This document shows, in pieces, positions 20,518 to 31,927 of a stretch of 64,000 nucleotides of DNA; the first letter of the stretch is position 1, and the number at the start of each line of letters is the position of its first letter. Source of the stretch: Craspedostauros australis. Its lineage: Eukaryota; Bacillariophyta; Bacillariophyceae; Mastogloiales; Achnanthaceae. Where the stretch lies: NCBI GenBank assembly GCA_026770025.1, contig JAMXDE010000035.1:248001-312000 (forward strand), in the 5' to 3' direction. The position numbers were made by a program, and so were the translations under genes. A model generated the notes under the pieces. The model was not told the origin of the DNA. It did no database searches and saw nothing but the letters and a program-made list of their open reading frames with translations.

Positions 20518-23500
20518 TACCTCAAAGGTCGAGAAAGGGGAGCCATCCTCTGCGACCCCAACCCAGTGGACCACACAAACATCGACACCACTCTCTCAAG
20601 CCATTGGAGAGAATTCTACCCTACCACAGCAGAAGTCACCCCCGTATCAGTACCAACACCAAAAGGGAAACCGATCCAAATCACGTGTTACGTGGACGCC
20701 GACCATGGCCATGACCAGGTCACACGGAAATCCATGACGGGCGTGGTACTATTGATCAACAACACCATCGTCAAGACCATCTGCAAGCGACAGAACACAG
20801 TGGAGACATCCACCTACAGATCCGAATTGGTAGCAGCCAGGATAGCTACCGAGGCGGTCACAGGTCTGCGCTACATGCTGAGAGACCTCGGAGTCCCCAT
20901 CGACGGACCCGCAATCATGCTCGGAGACAACAAAGCGGTGGTACTCAACACTACGGTCCCATCCTCGACACTGAAGAAGAAACACTGCTCATTGGCTTTC
21001 CACCAAATCCGGGAATGCATCGCCGCTGGAATCATCGTGTTTGCCCACATTGCGTCAGTTGACAACATCGCAGACATACTAACCAAACCTCTTTCCAAAA
21101 CACCATTCCACCACATCACGTCAAGAACGATATTCCGGAACTCAATCCATGAGTCCGGATACCACAGCGAAGCCATATCACAGGCTATAACACAGAGCAG
21201 GACGACCAGAGCAGACGATGATCCCGATCTAATGGCCACGGAGACGCAAGAACCACCACCACCGAAGGAAGAACACACTATGAGCGTGAACATGGCAAGG
21301 TACCAACAGACCTCCATGAAGTACAGCCCGACATCGAAAACCCTTCGGCTAACCAGAACCCAACGAGAACCGAATCCCCTCGAAATGGCACAAAGGAAAT
21401 CACCCAGAACCATCAAGCGCACCAAAAGCACACCGGCCTCGCCCAACCGCCAACAGACGCGAAATTCCAGTGTCGTATACGACATGACCGACAACCGTAC
21501 TACGAATCAGAACCACGAGCCAGCTGGCGCGCCAACCGACAAATTCTTGATCCGGCGTGGCGACACACCACCATCAGCCCTCACCGACGAATTCAGCACA
21601 TTCTCGAGTATCAACCCCTCATGTGGAAGCGACGTCCTCTACTACCCAAGAGACATGCTGGAGACAGGGCCCATCATGCCAACCAACCAATCACACGTCG
21701 CCACATCAACCAAGTTCCGGAAACCGCCGCCTGGAGCCACCATGCCAGCCATCAGAGAAGGTAACTGTGAAACTTCCTTCCACACGGGCCTGACACCTCG
21801 GGCTTTCGTCACACCTGAGCACAAAACATACAGGTGCGACATGCTGATTGCTGATCTCCAAGAAGACCTGGCACGGAACGCGACCGCACCTTCTTTTGCA
21901 TTACGCGACATGAACATGCCATCACCACAAAAACGGAGCCGCCACAACCAGGACCCCGGACACAACCTCTCCCCATTCCAGACGAGGACACGCAAGATGA
22001 CATTCCCAAAGTACAACCCATTCTACCATGGCACCCATTGTCCCGTCCCCGGAACCAGGGTGCTATATCCTGCAGGGAAGAAGGGAACCTTCCAAGGAAT
22101 CGTCGTTGGGTACAGTGGCCGCAGAGTCCGAATCTACTGCACGAAGGGAAACAATAAGGCACCAACCGGCCTTGTTACCTTCATAGAAAAACAATCCATC
22201 TACCCTCTCACCCTCTCCGAATATATGGACAACAGCCTCCAAACCAACGGGGTCCTCAGCATCGCCATAGCCGATGGACAGTGCTTCTACTCCCCTGAAG
22301 ACGGCGCATGGGGCGAACCACCCAACGAGTTCCGCGCAACCATGCGGAAACCGTCCATATTTCACTTCTTCAAGGTGAGGAAGAACCGGATCCCTATCAT
22401 CCTCGCACGCGCAAGGAAGGCACGAGCAGTCCGAAAACTAAGTGACACCCTCGCCGCCAACCTCACACGAGAGAAGAATGCACTCGCGGATGAACCCATT
22501 CCCCCCACCGACGAGGATGAGATGGTCGACGGAATACCATCCCTCGAAGACGCCAGACCCAGTCTCGAAGAGGGAGAGACACCAGAGAGCAGGTTCTTGG
22601 ATGAGATCCCTGATGGATACTTCGACAAGAAGATGACCGCAGAAGAAGCCAGCCACCAGGAGTCTGAGCCAGAGGCGTATCACGATGAAGATCAAGATTC
22701 GCAGGACCCAGGAAGCGTGATTGACGTGGAAGCAGAGATCGCAAGTGGAGCGGTAATCAGCCACCCCAGACCCCCCGTCAGGCGATCCTCACGACCATCA
22801 CCGGCGTCCAAAATCTTGACAGTCACGCGAGATGGACAAGGGTATACCGACAAGGTACGACCAAAGCCCGTGATCCCAGCCGACCATTCCGTGGACAGCG
22901 CGTCCGCCCCAGAGCCCGGTGACAGTGACGATTCTGGGTCCATCTTCCGACCAGAAGACAACTCAATCAACCGGAACCAGGCATCGCGACGACCCAGCTC
23001 TGGAGCCAGCAGCAAGCAAAGCAACCGCCCCAAGAGAAAGGGGCTCTTCGATGAATCTGAGGACTCAACCATTTCTTCGGGAATGTCGGGAATCAAGATG
23101 ATCAAACAAGTCAGATCCGCCAAGAAATCCACAGGTGGGACCATCAACACGAAAAGAGCTCCCACTCCGGCCGCAGAAAAACCTACCGAGGCGGTAGAAC
23201 CAGCGCCCCTCATAACCCAGGATGAACAGCCAAAGGTCCCCACACTACCGGAGGAACCAACCGATGATGACGTACCGGTAGCAACCGCGTACCCGGCACC
23301 CGTGAACCGCAATGAGTATGCGAACATCAACACCCGCCAATTCCGCGTCTTGAACCATCCCCTACCATCGACCCCCGACACTCCGGAGACCAGCAACGCT
23401 AACAAGAGAGCTCGAACGGAGCCCCAACCAGCGATCGCATACCCGTCACCCCGACGCCTTCGGTCCGGATACATCATGTCCAGCAACCGAGGACCAACGA

Positions 23501-23751
23501 TGATGCAACCACCCATCTTTCAGATGTCCCTCGACCCCACAGCTCAGATCGAGGCCGTCCTCCAAAACGACGAAAGAACACCTCTGGTCATCCAAACCCT
23601 CGCCGATATCCTTTTTCGCGGAGGGCTTGACCACATCAACCAGGTCCAGCAGGTCAGCATCACTTCTTCGCTGAATGAGGCATTGGAACTCATGCTCACC
23701 AACCGCCACCAAGGCCGCGGCTACAACGACAACAACGAGCAGCACGAATGA
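20518..23751 (+). CDS. RNase H plus large C-terminal module of Family G polyprotein (5' truncated)
   Basis: One uninterrupted frame of 1077 codons, truncated at its 5' end. RNase H spans about the first 210 residues, with all four acidic residues visible: YVDADHG, SELVAAR, LGDNKA and IADILTK. About 850 residues follow that are not part of a standard Copia RNase H. They comprise a Pro/Arg-rich stretch, a conserved core (about 21810-22440; LYPAGKKGTFQGIV, RVRIYCTKGN, LSIAIADGQ, FHFFKVRKNRIP), acidic and basic low-complexity linkers, and a helical end (about 23560-23690; RGGLDHINQVQQ). The core resembles a small beta-barrel (SH3/Tudor-like) by its alternating pattern, which is only an inference. 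The two other Family G copies have the same module. The frame is free of stops, so this copy decayed least. Confidence 0.85.
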   Translation, partial: YLKGRERGAILCDPNPVDHTNIDTTLSSHWREFYPTTAEVTPVSVPTPKGKPIQITCYVDADHGHDQVTRKSMTGVVLLINNTIVKTICKRQNTVETSTYRSELVAARIATEAVTGLRYMLRDLGVPIDGPAIMLGDNKAVVLNTTVPSSTLKKKHCSLAFHQIRECIAAGIIVFAHIASVDNIADILTKPLSKTPFHHITSRTIFRNSIHESGYHSEAISQAITQSRTTRADDDPDLMATETQEPPPPKEEHTMSVNMARYQQTSMKYSPTSKTLRLTRTQREPNPLEMAQRKSPRTIKRTKSTPASPNRQQTRNSSVVYDMTDNRTTNQNHEPAGAPTDKFLIRRGDTPPSALTDEFSTFSSINPSCGSDVLYYPRDMLETGPIMPTNQSHVATSTKFRKPPPGATMPAIREGNCETSFHTGLTPRAFVTPEHKTYRCDMLIADLQEDLARNATAPSFALRDMNMPSPQKRSRHNQDPGHNLSPFQTRTRKMTFPKYNPFYHGTHCPVPGTRVLYPAGKKGTFQGIVVGYSGRRVRIYCTKGNNKAPTGLVTFIEKQSIYPLTLSEYMDNSLQTNGVLSIAIADGQCFYSPEDGAWGEPPNEFRATMRKPSIFHFFKVRKNRIPIILARARKARAVRKLSDTLAANLTREKNALADEPIPPTDEDEMVDGIPSLEDARPSLEEGETPESRFLDEIPDGYFDKKMTAEEASHQESEPEAYHDEDQDSQDPGSVIDVEAEIASGAVISHPRPPVRRSSRPSPASKILTVTRDGQGYTDKVRPKPVIPADHSVDSASAPEPGDSDDSGSIFRPEDNSINRNQASRRPSSGASSKQSNRPKRKGLFDESEDSTISSGMSGIKMIKQVRSAKKSTGGTINTKRAPTPAAEKPTEAVEPAPLITQDEQPKVPTLPEEPTDDDVPVATAYPAPVNRNEYANINTRQFRVLNHPLPSTPDTPETSNANKRARTEPQPAIAYPSPRRLRSGYIMSSNRGPTMMQPPIFQMSLDPTAQIEAVLQNDERTPLVIQTLADILFRGGLDHINQVQQVSITSSLNEALELMLTNRHQGRGYNDNNEQHE

Positions 23752-23820
23752 AGCCCGCTCGCCGCCATCTTGGGCGGCGGAACAAACCACACTACGATTA
23801 GCTTTCTTGCTTTCAGTCAA

Positions 23821-23838
23821 CTCACGTTTCAACGTGAG
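23821..23838 (+). other. Conserved hairpin beside the Family G PPT
   Basis: Perfect 8-bp inverted repeat CTCACGTT-TC-AACGTGAG directly before the purine run ATGAAGGGGAG and the LTR. The equivalent is at 33514-33531 (perfect 8 bp) and 13157-13174 (7 bp). Confidence 0.6.
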
Positions 23839-23849
23839 ATGAAGGGGAG

Positions 23850-24377
23850 TAATAGAGCTAAACTAGTAACCATCTTAGTGAGAGAGACTACGAATCATCT
23901 GACTTGTCAGTATTCCAGTAGGTCGGACGGACACTTCGCCGACCCCCACGTTTGGAGACAGATCCAGAACCTTGAAGCGGATCTTCGGAATTCGTGTCAG
24001 GGAACCAATGGGGTTCCGATAACCAAGTTTCTGACACCCACCATCGCCAAAACGCCGACACACGGAACCAAGGCCCCAGCAACGCGCATCATCGCCCATT
24101 GTCTCTCACAGAACTCAGACAACGGATCTCGACCCACGGTACTTGAGCTACACAACTTACATGCATTGTCATCCAGGACACCACAGGAGATCCTCCCCGA
24201 AGGGAAGAACCATAGCACTAATCTCATAATCCGCACGTTTCTTCACCATCTACCAGTATTCTCAATTGACTACTTGTGGAACAGAAGACTCACGTTTGGA
24301 CCGCTTGCCAGTCAAGCCTCTGCCTACAGCTAAAGAACAGCCAACAAGACAACAGCCATTACGTTTGGGCTCTATTA
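23850..24377 (+). repeat. Family G 3' LTR, plus orientation
   Basis: 528 bp, TAATAGAGC...GCTCTATTA, close to the LTRs at 32976 and 44269. It ends two bases before the duplicated block at 24380. Confidence 0.88.
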
Positions 24378-26029
24378 TGAGCAGCAGGAGCAATAGCTGT
24401 AGCGGCAGAGCGGCAAACCATCCACCTTCGCACGCAGAGCAATGCAAGCGCGATCGCAACAGCATCATTCTAAACCTTTCCGTTCTTTTTACTCGCACCA
24501 TCATCTGTGTACCAGGCAATAATGTGCAATACAACACTACTAATCTATTCTACAGCCGTACCGCTACCACTACCACTACCACTACCAGCCACACGAAGAC
24601 GCAGTCCGATCATGGGACGTCCCACAACGAGATGAGCCCAATCAGCAACAGTGACAGCATCGGTCATGTTGGCAGTGTTGCACGCAACAAACGTGGCCTC
24701 TGCAAGTACACACCTTGCAACTTGATTCGTTGTTCCTGCTGGTTCTGCAGCATCACCTTCAATGGCTTCATCATCGCCTTTCTGGGATGGTCCGCGGGAC
24801 AGGCCGATATGGAATGATGCGGGACCGGCTGGGCGGTACTGGCCACTTGCTTTCTGCTGCTCTGGTGCATCATCGTGCCTTGTTCCAGTCGCAAGGCAAG
24901 TACTATCACCATCGCGATAAAAGGCATTGGCAGGGATCAAACAAGATACAACAATCATAGCGACGACGACGATGACGATGGCGGAGACAGTGATGTCGAC
25001 AGCGATGGCAACAGCTGTGCAGTCAATCCATTCTCCGCCAAGAAGGCATGGCCAGAATCATGCAACACCAAGATCCACTGCGCTGTGGCACACATTCTCA
25101 TGTACTTTCTCGCTGTCTTCTCCGTCGGATGTCCTCCGGCATCTCTCATCTACCATCCGACACGGGTTACGATCCACTACATCCTTAGTCAGATTCCTCT
25201 TCCAGCTCGATGGGCGGCGGCGTGGGAGATCGCTACGTTGGGGAGACTGACCACACCAGTTTCCTGTTAGACACAGTCAGGGAATGGCACGCCAAGGCAA
25301 AGGAGGAGAAGCGCTCTAGCAGGTGTAGCACAAATCCGTACCGCGTGCCGCTGCCAGACGGGACAATGGCGACGTACGTGCCTGGTGCAAAAATGTGGCT
25401 TGATGAGGATCCCGGCAAGGACTCATAGGGAAGATGCACCCAATGGGGTTCCTCGGCGACGAAGAGCGACATCGTGTCCTTGACGAATATCGCGACGCAG
25501 GCAACATTGTCCCTATCGCTGCGAATGATGTATGTTTCCAGGCAAATCAGGAAGGGCGAGATGATAACCAGCGATTGGGGTTGTATTTGTCTGCGGGCAC
25601 TGCGGAGCTTCCAAGCAGAGGCTAGATCGCGAGTCGCCCGCGGATGCTCCAGCCGATCGATGGTGCATTATGGTGCACAGCAGCGATGCCACAGATGATG
25701 TTCAAGGACATGAAGGATATGCAATTGATCAATGATTTGTATGGTGAAGGCACTTTCCATGCATCGCATCAATTCAAGCTCGAGGGATATGCAGCCGTGT
25801 CCATGGATGTCGATACAAAGGAAACGACCAAGTGGAGCCAACTCTCGATGATCAACGATACACCTGTTAATTCGCCAGTCAATTGCGGCTCTCGTGGACA
25901 CAGGGATAGTCGAACGAATGAAGATGGGACAAGGTGGGTCAATGACATCCAACGTTCCAGATCACCAGGGATTGCATTGTGTGTCACACTCCCATTACCA
26001 TTGTCAGCGCTCGTCTCTGGTACAAATAA

Positions 26030-26897
26030 TCAGAGCCATCCTTGTCGGTCGCATTCGTCATTGGGATCACACTTACAATCACTGGCTTCTGGGCGTTCGT
26101 CGCTGTGGGACGATTCAGCACTGTCTCGGACTTCTTGGATGGAGATACGCACATTCGCAACATGTGGTTGTTCGTCTCTATCTTCCAACTGGCACAACTA
26201 ACGAGGGTCACCAATGCGTCATTATGGTGGAGTGTACACTTCGTCTGCCTCTCCCTCCTTGCTCGGGACGTGACATCGGTTGCAAGGCACTTTGAGGTGG
26301 CAAGTCGGTGGGGCAGGCACACACTTGATAGCTTCACTGTGAGGGCAGTCGAAAGCTGGACGCACGGATGCTTGATGGTCTTTCCATCAACGACATGGGT
26401 TGGTGTTGTCGTGAATAGCCGGCTTGTGTTCTGTTTGGGAATCTTGGGTCTGATCGTGGATGGTACGGACAATGCCACCCTGTTCAAGAGCAAGCTGACT
26501 TCGCAGCAATTGGAGGCGGCAATCTTCGTCATCGTGGCGGTGTACGGCACAATCGGTGCGGCCGGCCTCTGCAAATGGAAATGCACGAATGCAAGACTGC
26601 CAGGATGGTTCAAAGCAGTTCCTTCATTCATTTTTGGGGATTGATGCCATTGATTGCGATGCGAAAGACGAGCAGCATGACAAAGAGGAGATATCCCAGC
26701 TGCCGTTGGAGGAGGACAACGAGGAGGACGAAGTGTATCCGTCAAGTGGAGGCAATCTGGCGGTACCCTGTGAGCAGATTTGGAAATCATTGATTCCAAG
26801 CTGCTTTGATCAAGTTAACAGTCCACATCACTGCAGCATTGTGAAGATTCGCGATTGGGTAAGAATCGAGTACTTCTGGAGACCTTGCCTTGTCTGA
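26030..26897 (+). CDS. Possible multi-span membrane protein exon(s), copy 2
   Basis: The 205-codon hydrophobic frame (to 26644) and the acidic stretch after it (to 26897) are the same as in copy 1 at 4598-5465, with no difference found by eye. The same doubts apply: no start codon, no clear splice sites, upstream coding-like pieces in several frames (24690-25870). The identity reflects recent duplication and does not prove function. Confidence 0.3.
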
Positions 26898-28374
26898 TTG
26901 CGATGACAGGCTGCGTGTGAAGAGGGAATAGCACAGAGTACATGTGCCTCGTACTTTGCTCTCGAACAACGCCAATGCTCCATAGCTCGGTCGCGCGCGA
27001 CGTCATGGAGATGGAGCAAGAGAATAGTTCTATTACTGCTGCCATCGACCGCTTGATCATTGCTTGCTCACTTGGAATAGCTCCACTCCGACAGTTGTTG
27101 TGCAGATGACAATCCGGAACACAATTCCACATCCCAGGCATTCCGCGGTCGCAATCGCGGAATTCGAGCTGCTGCGTGATGATCTGCCGCGATGACTGAA
27201 AAACGGACCACCAATCCCATCGAAAGTGTAAAGACGATGGAGAATGCTCGTTGTTTGTCCAGAATGTCGTGAGTTCCTGCATTGCTTATCGAGTTTTCGC
27301 AAAGAGAGTCATTATTAACTCTATGATAGAAAACTGATAACGTTTGGGAAATGTCATGTCGTTCGTGTGTTGGAAATTGTTTGTTCTTTCAGTCTCTGAC
27401 TTTCTCGTGTGTCTCATCCGGAATGGTGAACACGAACGATGCTTCAGTGACCTGCTTACGCACCAGCCGTAAGAAAGCACTTGGTGCGCACTGGTGGAAA
27501 AGAAATTTAGTCCTCACTTTATGTACCATACTGTACGAGCTTTTGCATCCGTTTGGTGAGAACCTCCACGGATGGCGAAATGGCGTTATCTGTTGACATC
27601 GATGAGTGCGGAGAGTGGGTCTTTTCGTTGGCCATTGACTTTTGTTGAGACTTGGGAATGAATGTCAACAATCGAGCGATCAGAGCAGCTCAAAAGGCAC
27701 CGAAGTCAGTGAAAGTTGGCGAGGCGTTTCCTCTCAAGGCACGAGTTCCACATCGCCGACAGTCATTCCCGATGTGGACCAGTCACCACAACATCTCCCA
27801 CCAGATCGGCAATCGTACTACTCCTCACCACGCAACGTCGCGCTGCAACACAGCACAACGCAGCACAACTCAACGTGTTGTGGTCCTCTGTGCTCATCTT
27901 TTCAATTTGCACAAGCGAAAACACAACTCACTTCGCCACATCAAATAGGCGGAGCGGAATGCCAACACACACTACAGGAACGAGTACAAGCAGAATGCAC
28001 ACTGCCCGTACCCTCCGAAACAACACCAGAGCTCTGCGATCGCAGGTCTGACTCTTCTCATAATCTCAGCAAGGCTACAATCAACCAACCAACTATGCAA
28101 CTGAGCAAGCCAACAAGGTATCAGGCGTGACGGGAACGGATTGCATCACGATCGCGCTGCTGCACTTCTGTGCTATCCGCAATCATTCGCCAACAACTAC
28201 ACTGCCACAATCGCGCAATAGAGTACATACTTCTCATCTCGTCTCCATCATTACACAGTCCTGCCATCCTCCACAATCGCAGCACAACAAAGCACAGCCC
28301 AAGTACAAGCACAAGACACGACAATCAGAAGGAAAACACACGTACCGTACCACGAGTGCGAGGTCAACCCAACA
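26898..28374. other. Non-coding 5' flank of the third cysteine-rich gene
   Basis: Counterpart of 5466-6952 with scattered differences and small indels after about 27750. No gene is recognised; it should contain the promoter of the gene starting at 28375. Confidence 0.4.
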
Positions 28375-31300
28375 ATGATCAGCTTTCCCTCCAAGGCAGC
28401 CATCGCGGTGACTATCTTCGTCCTCTTCGCCTCCTTTGCGACGACCGAAGCCAAACTGGGCGAAGGAAAGCGTGTCCAGGCCACGGATCAAACGGAGTCG
28501 TATGACACGATGCAAGGCACTCGTGCACTCAAGACGGCAGTCTTCGGCAATTCTAATCCCACTCCAGGCGGTGGTGGTGGAAAGACTTCAAAGACGACCA
28601 TCCCGCCGATCGTCATCGCCAAGACACCCAAGACTGCCATCTTCAACCCGCCTCCTTTGCCCACGGCCATGCCGACCCAAATGCCCACACACATGCCTAC
28701 CAGCGCTCCTACCCACACCGCGTCATCTTCACCGACCTCCCCGCCGACCTTCAACCCATCCGCCGCTCCGTTCGACTTCGATTCGTTGATCTTCGTCATG
28801 TGCAGACCAGACGGCGCCACCGTCCTCACTCCCGATGAAAGCCGCATCAAGCTCATCATGTGTGACGCCACCAAGGAATCATGCCGCACAGCCGTGACCG
28901 CCGTCAGGAGATCCGCCGACCTGCAAAACTACTTCGCATGTGCAGGCAACGTGGGAGAAGGAGCGGCACGCAAACTCTTCAACAGATTCGCCATGAACGC
29001 AGAGCTCGCTGACCAACTCACGCTGATGGCCGATATTGGAACAGCCCTCATCACAGAACGGCCAGATCAAATCAAGGAAGCGTGCAGGACGATCGGGATG
29101 ACGCAGACACCACCCATCGCCGATGCATGCTGCCAAGGAACATCAGGATGCACCTTGGCCGCTCCTCTCTCCCCTTCCTCTCCATCACAGCCATTCATTA
29201 CCGTGGCTCTCACTGCATGCACCGGCGACAACGCATGCAAGGACATGGGACCCAACCCCCTCATCCTTGAGTCTTCATGCACTGGTGTGAGTGCTTGCGA
29301 GTCCATGAACCAGAACGATGTCGATCCCGTCATCACAGGAGTCACCTTCGTTGGTGAAGTAGCGTGCACCAGCTCACGTTCTTGCGAAGGAGTGGGATAT
29401 CGCTCATACGGAGATGTGGTCGTCCAGAACGGCGCATGCTTGGGATCGAACGCGTGCAACTCTGCAGGCCGCCGCACAGCACAAGGACCTTCCCCCATTC
29501 GCATCCAAAGTCACATCAACATCGGATCGAATGCCTGTGTCGGTGGCAATGCCTGCAAGGATGCTCATTCGACCATCAACCGTGTCTTCGGAGGCAAGAA
29601 CAGAGGAAGCCTGATAATCGGCGATGGTGCGTGCGCCCGTCGTGGATCATGCGAGGGGCTGGGCTTCAGCGACACGATGAGGACGGATATTGTCGTACCT
29701 GCTGGTGGATGCTCGAGTGTCGACAGCTGCGCTGGATGCATGACACAGTCAGAATGCAACTTCGATGCGGTGTATCTCATCTCGGATGCGGGTGGAGCGT
29801 GTCCAAAGAGAAGCGACGGCAGTCCAACGGGCGAGAGGGTGGATGAGTTCTGCGTGGGCAAAGCCACGCTTCCAACAGACTGTCCCACATTCTCTCCAAC
29901 TCCGTTCCCCACACCTCTTGCATCATCCAATCCAAGCCAGGTTCCGTCAGAGGTCCCGTCTCAGGGTCCCAGCTCAATTCCTTCCGAGGATCCCTCTCAG
30001 GCTCCGTCAAGCCTCCCGTCTGCAATGCCTTCCAGTCTGCCATCGGATCTACCATCGGAATCACCTTCAGATATTCCATCTGAGATTCCGTCCGATCTTC
30101 CGTCTGAGGTTCCGTCCGAAATGCCGTCAGATCTACCATCAGGCTTGCCGTCTAGTGGACCATCAAGCCTCCCGTCTGAGATACCGTCCGATCTGCCATC
30201 TGAGATGCCGTCGGACCTACCATCAAGTGTTCCGTCCGATCTACCATCAAGTCTTCCTTCCGAGCTGCCGTCCGATCTCCCATCAGATCTTCCATCGAGT
30301 CAGCCTTCGGATATGCCTTCCGAGCTGCCATCAGACATTCCGTCAAGATTGCCGTCCGAGTTGCCGTCGGACTTGCCGTCAGATCTACCATCAAGTGTTC
30401 CGTCCGATCTACCATCAAGTCTTCCTTCCGAGATGCCGTCCGATCTCCCTTCAGATCTCCCATCGAGCCAGCCTTCGGGTATGCCATCTGAGCTCCCATC
30501 ATATGTACCGTCAGATCTACCATCAGACCTTCCGTCAGGATTGCCGTCCGAGCTGCCGTCGGACCTGCCTTCGGACTTACCGTCTGATGTACCATCTGAT
30601 CTACCGTCCGAGCTTCCGTCCGATTTACCATCAGATCTTCCATCGAGTCAGCCTTCGGGTATGCCATCTGAGCTCCCATCAGATCTACCGTCCGAGCTTC
30701 CATCAGACTTTCCGTCAGGATTGCCGTCGGATCTGCCGTCAGATCTACCATCAAGCTTGCCTTCGGGCTTGCCGTCAGATCTACCATCGGACCTTCCGTC
30801 AGATCTGCCGTCCGATCTGCCATCTGAGCTTCCATCCGAGCTGCCGTCCGATCTACCATCAAACTCCCCGTCTGAGATACCGTCAGACCAACCGTCCGAG
30901 CTGCCATCCGAGATCCCGTCGGACCTACCATCAAGTCTTCCTTCCGAGCTGCCGTCCGATCTACCATCAGATTTTCCGTCGAGTCAGCCTTCGGGTATGC
31001 CATCAGATCTTCCGTCAGGATTGCCGTCTGAGACACCGTCCGATCTGCCTTCGGGCTTACCGTCAGATCTACCATCAAGCTTGCCGTCGGGTCTGCCCTC
31101 GGACCTGCCCTCGGACCTGCCATCTGATCTACCATCAGGTCTCCCATCTCGGATGCCGTCGGAAGTTCCATCAGATTTACCGTCAGACCAACCATCTGGT
31201 CTGCCGTCCCATCTGCCGTCCAGTTTACCATCATTCCTACCATCCATGACGCCGTCAGATCTTCCATCCGATTTTCCATCCATATCACCGTCCGGTATTC

Positions 31301-31860
31301 CTTCTCAACTTCCATCCGATGCCCCATCTGGTCTACCGTCTGTTTCTAGCCTTCCGTCCGATATGCCATCATCAATGCCAACGCGAATAGTTATGTTGAA
31401 GGTTGGATGTCTTTCAACGCCCGGAGATGTCAATTCAACATTCAATGAAGTTCCAGGAATGGTCACTTGTGGTGCTTCTGAAGGTTTGTGTGCAGATTTT
31501 GTCACTGCAGTTGAGGCCTTGGATCCCAAACAGAGTCTATTGGTCAGGAGCATCATTGGGTGCAATGGTGCTTCACCTCCTGGAGCCAATACACCCGCTG
31601 TTGCTCAGGCTTTCTTCACATCCACTTCCAACTATCGAGCCTTGCACCGGGCTGTATTCAAAGCTCTCGCCAGCAACCGCTTGGTGTTCGCAGGCAGCGC
31701 AAGCGAGGTAAGGGCGGCTTGCAATGGGAGATGCTGCGTCGGAACCTATTCTTGTGTCACCAATCCACCGAATGAAATTCTTTACGCGGAGGAAGGGGCA
31801 TGCATTGGGAACTTTGCTTGCCCAATCGTGTTCCCAAGGGGATATCTCCATAAGCGGTAA
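28375..31860 (+). CDS. Secreted cysteine-rich protein with PSxx repeat region (1161 aa)
   Basis: The ATG follows the same leader as in copy 1. Signal peptide at residues 1-26, Pro/Thr-rich spacer (about 85-125), cysteine-rich domain 1 (about 130-500) with CCQGTSGC and serial G-x-C-x-G-x-x-x-C units, PSxx array (about 515-1005), then cysteine-rich domain 2 (MLKVGCLSTPGDV onward), ending at TAA 31858-31860. Domain 2 ends after its first solenoid-like units, whereas in the gene at 3-2630 it continues for about 200 more residues, so this protein looks C-terminally shortened. The frame is intact here where copy 1 has two deletions, so this is the better functional candidate. A wall or matrix location is inferred from the signal peptide and linker type. 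Confidence 0.9.
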   Translation: MISFPSKAAIAVTIFVLFASFATTEAKLGEGKRVQATDQTESYDTMQGTRALKTAVFGNSNPTPGGGGGKTSKTTIPPIVIAKTPKTAIFNPPPLPTAMPTQMPTHMPTSAPTHTASSSPTSPPTFNPSAAPFDFDSLIFVMCRPDGATVLTPDESRIKLIMCDATKESCRTAVTAVRRSADLQNYFACAGNVGEGAARKLFNRFAMNAELADQLTLMADIGTALITERPDQIKEACRTIGMTQTPPIADACCQGTSGCTLAAPLSPSSPSQPFITVALTACTGDNACKDMGPNPLILESSCTGVSACESMNQNDVDPVITGVTFVGEVACTSSRSCEGVGYRSYGDVVVQNGACLGSNACNSAGRRTAQGPSPIRIQSHINIGSNACVGGNACKDAHSTINRVFGGKNRGSLIIGDGACARRGSCEGLGFSDTMRTDIVVPAGGCSSVDSCAGCMTQSECNFDAVYLISDAGGACPKRSDGSPTGERVDEFCVGKATLPTDCPTFSPTPFPTPLASSNPSQVPSEVPSQGPSSIPSEDPSQAPSSLPSAMPSSLPSDLPSESPSDIPSEIPSDLPSEVPSEMPSDLPSGLPSSGPSSLPSEIPSDLPSEMPSDLPSSVPSDLPSSLPSELPSDLPSDLPSSQPSDMPSELPSDIPSRLPSELPSDLPSDLPSSVPSDLPSSLPSEMPSDLPSDLPSSQPSGMPSELPSYVPSDLPSDLPSGLPSELPSDLPSDLPSDVPSDLPSELPSDLPSDLPSSQPSGMPSELPSDLPSELPSDFPSGLPSDLPSDLPSSLPSGLPSDLPSDLPSDLPSDLPSELPSELPSDLPSNSPSEIPSDQPSELPSEIPSDLPSSLPSELPSDLPSDFPSSQPSGMPSDLPSGLPSETPSDLPSGLPSDLPSSLPSGLPSDLPSDLPSDLPSGLPSRMPSEVPSDLPSDQPSGLPSHLPSSLPSFLPSMTPSDLPSDFPSISPSGIPSQLPSDAPSGLPSVSSLPSDMPSSMPTRIVMLKVGCLSTPGDVNSTFNEVPGMVTCGASEGLCADFVTAVEALDPKQSLLVRSIIGCNGASPPGANTPAVAQAFFTSTSNYRALHRAVFKALASNRLVFAGSASEVRAACNGRCCVGTYSCVTNPPNEILYAEEGACIGNFACPIVFPRGYLHKR
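29927..31385 (+). repeat. 12-bp coding minisatellite (PSxx), short allele
   Basis: Same 12-bp unit as 8505-11497 but about half the length and without the near-identical 468-bp blocks, so the higher-order expansion in copy 1 arose after the duplication or was lost here. Confidence 0.88.
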
Positions 31861-31927
31861 ATGGGTTTAGCCGTTTCAATATTTTCAATAGTAATGCTTG
31901 GAGTACTTACGGCAATAGCTGCGTTCT

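Larger units (their letters stand above)
20518..24377 (+). mobile_element. Intact 3' third of a Family G Copia element
   Basis: The fragment starts within the end of the reverse transcriptase (YLKG) next to the Family T LTR. It runs through RNase H, the C-terminal module, hairpin, PPT and one LTR (23850-24377). The 5' two thirds are missing from this window. The right edge is exactly where the large duplicated genomic block (copy 2) begins. Confidence 0.88.
24380..31927 (+). repeat. Large direct duplication, copy 2
   Basis: Second copy of the block at 2960-12043, shorter chiefly because the PSxx array is about 0.9 kb smaller and because the 3' homology ends within the tail of the gene. Its left edge coincides with the Family G LTR. 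Confidence 0.93.
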
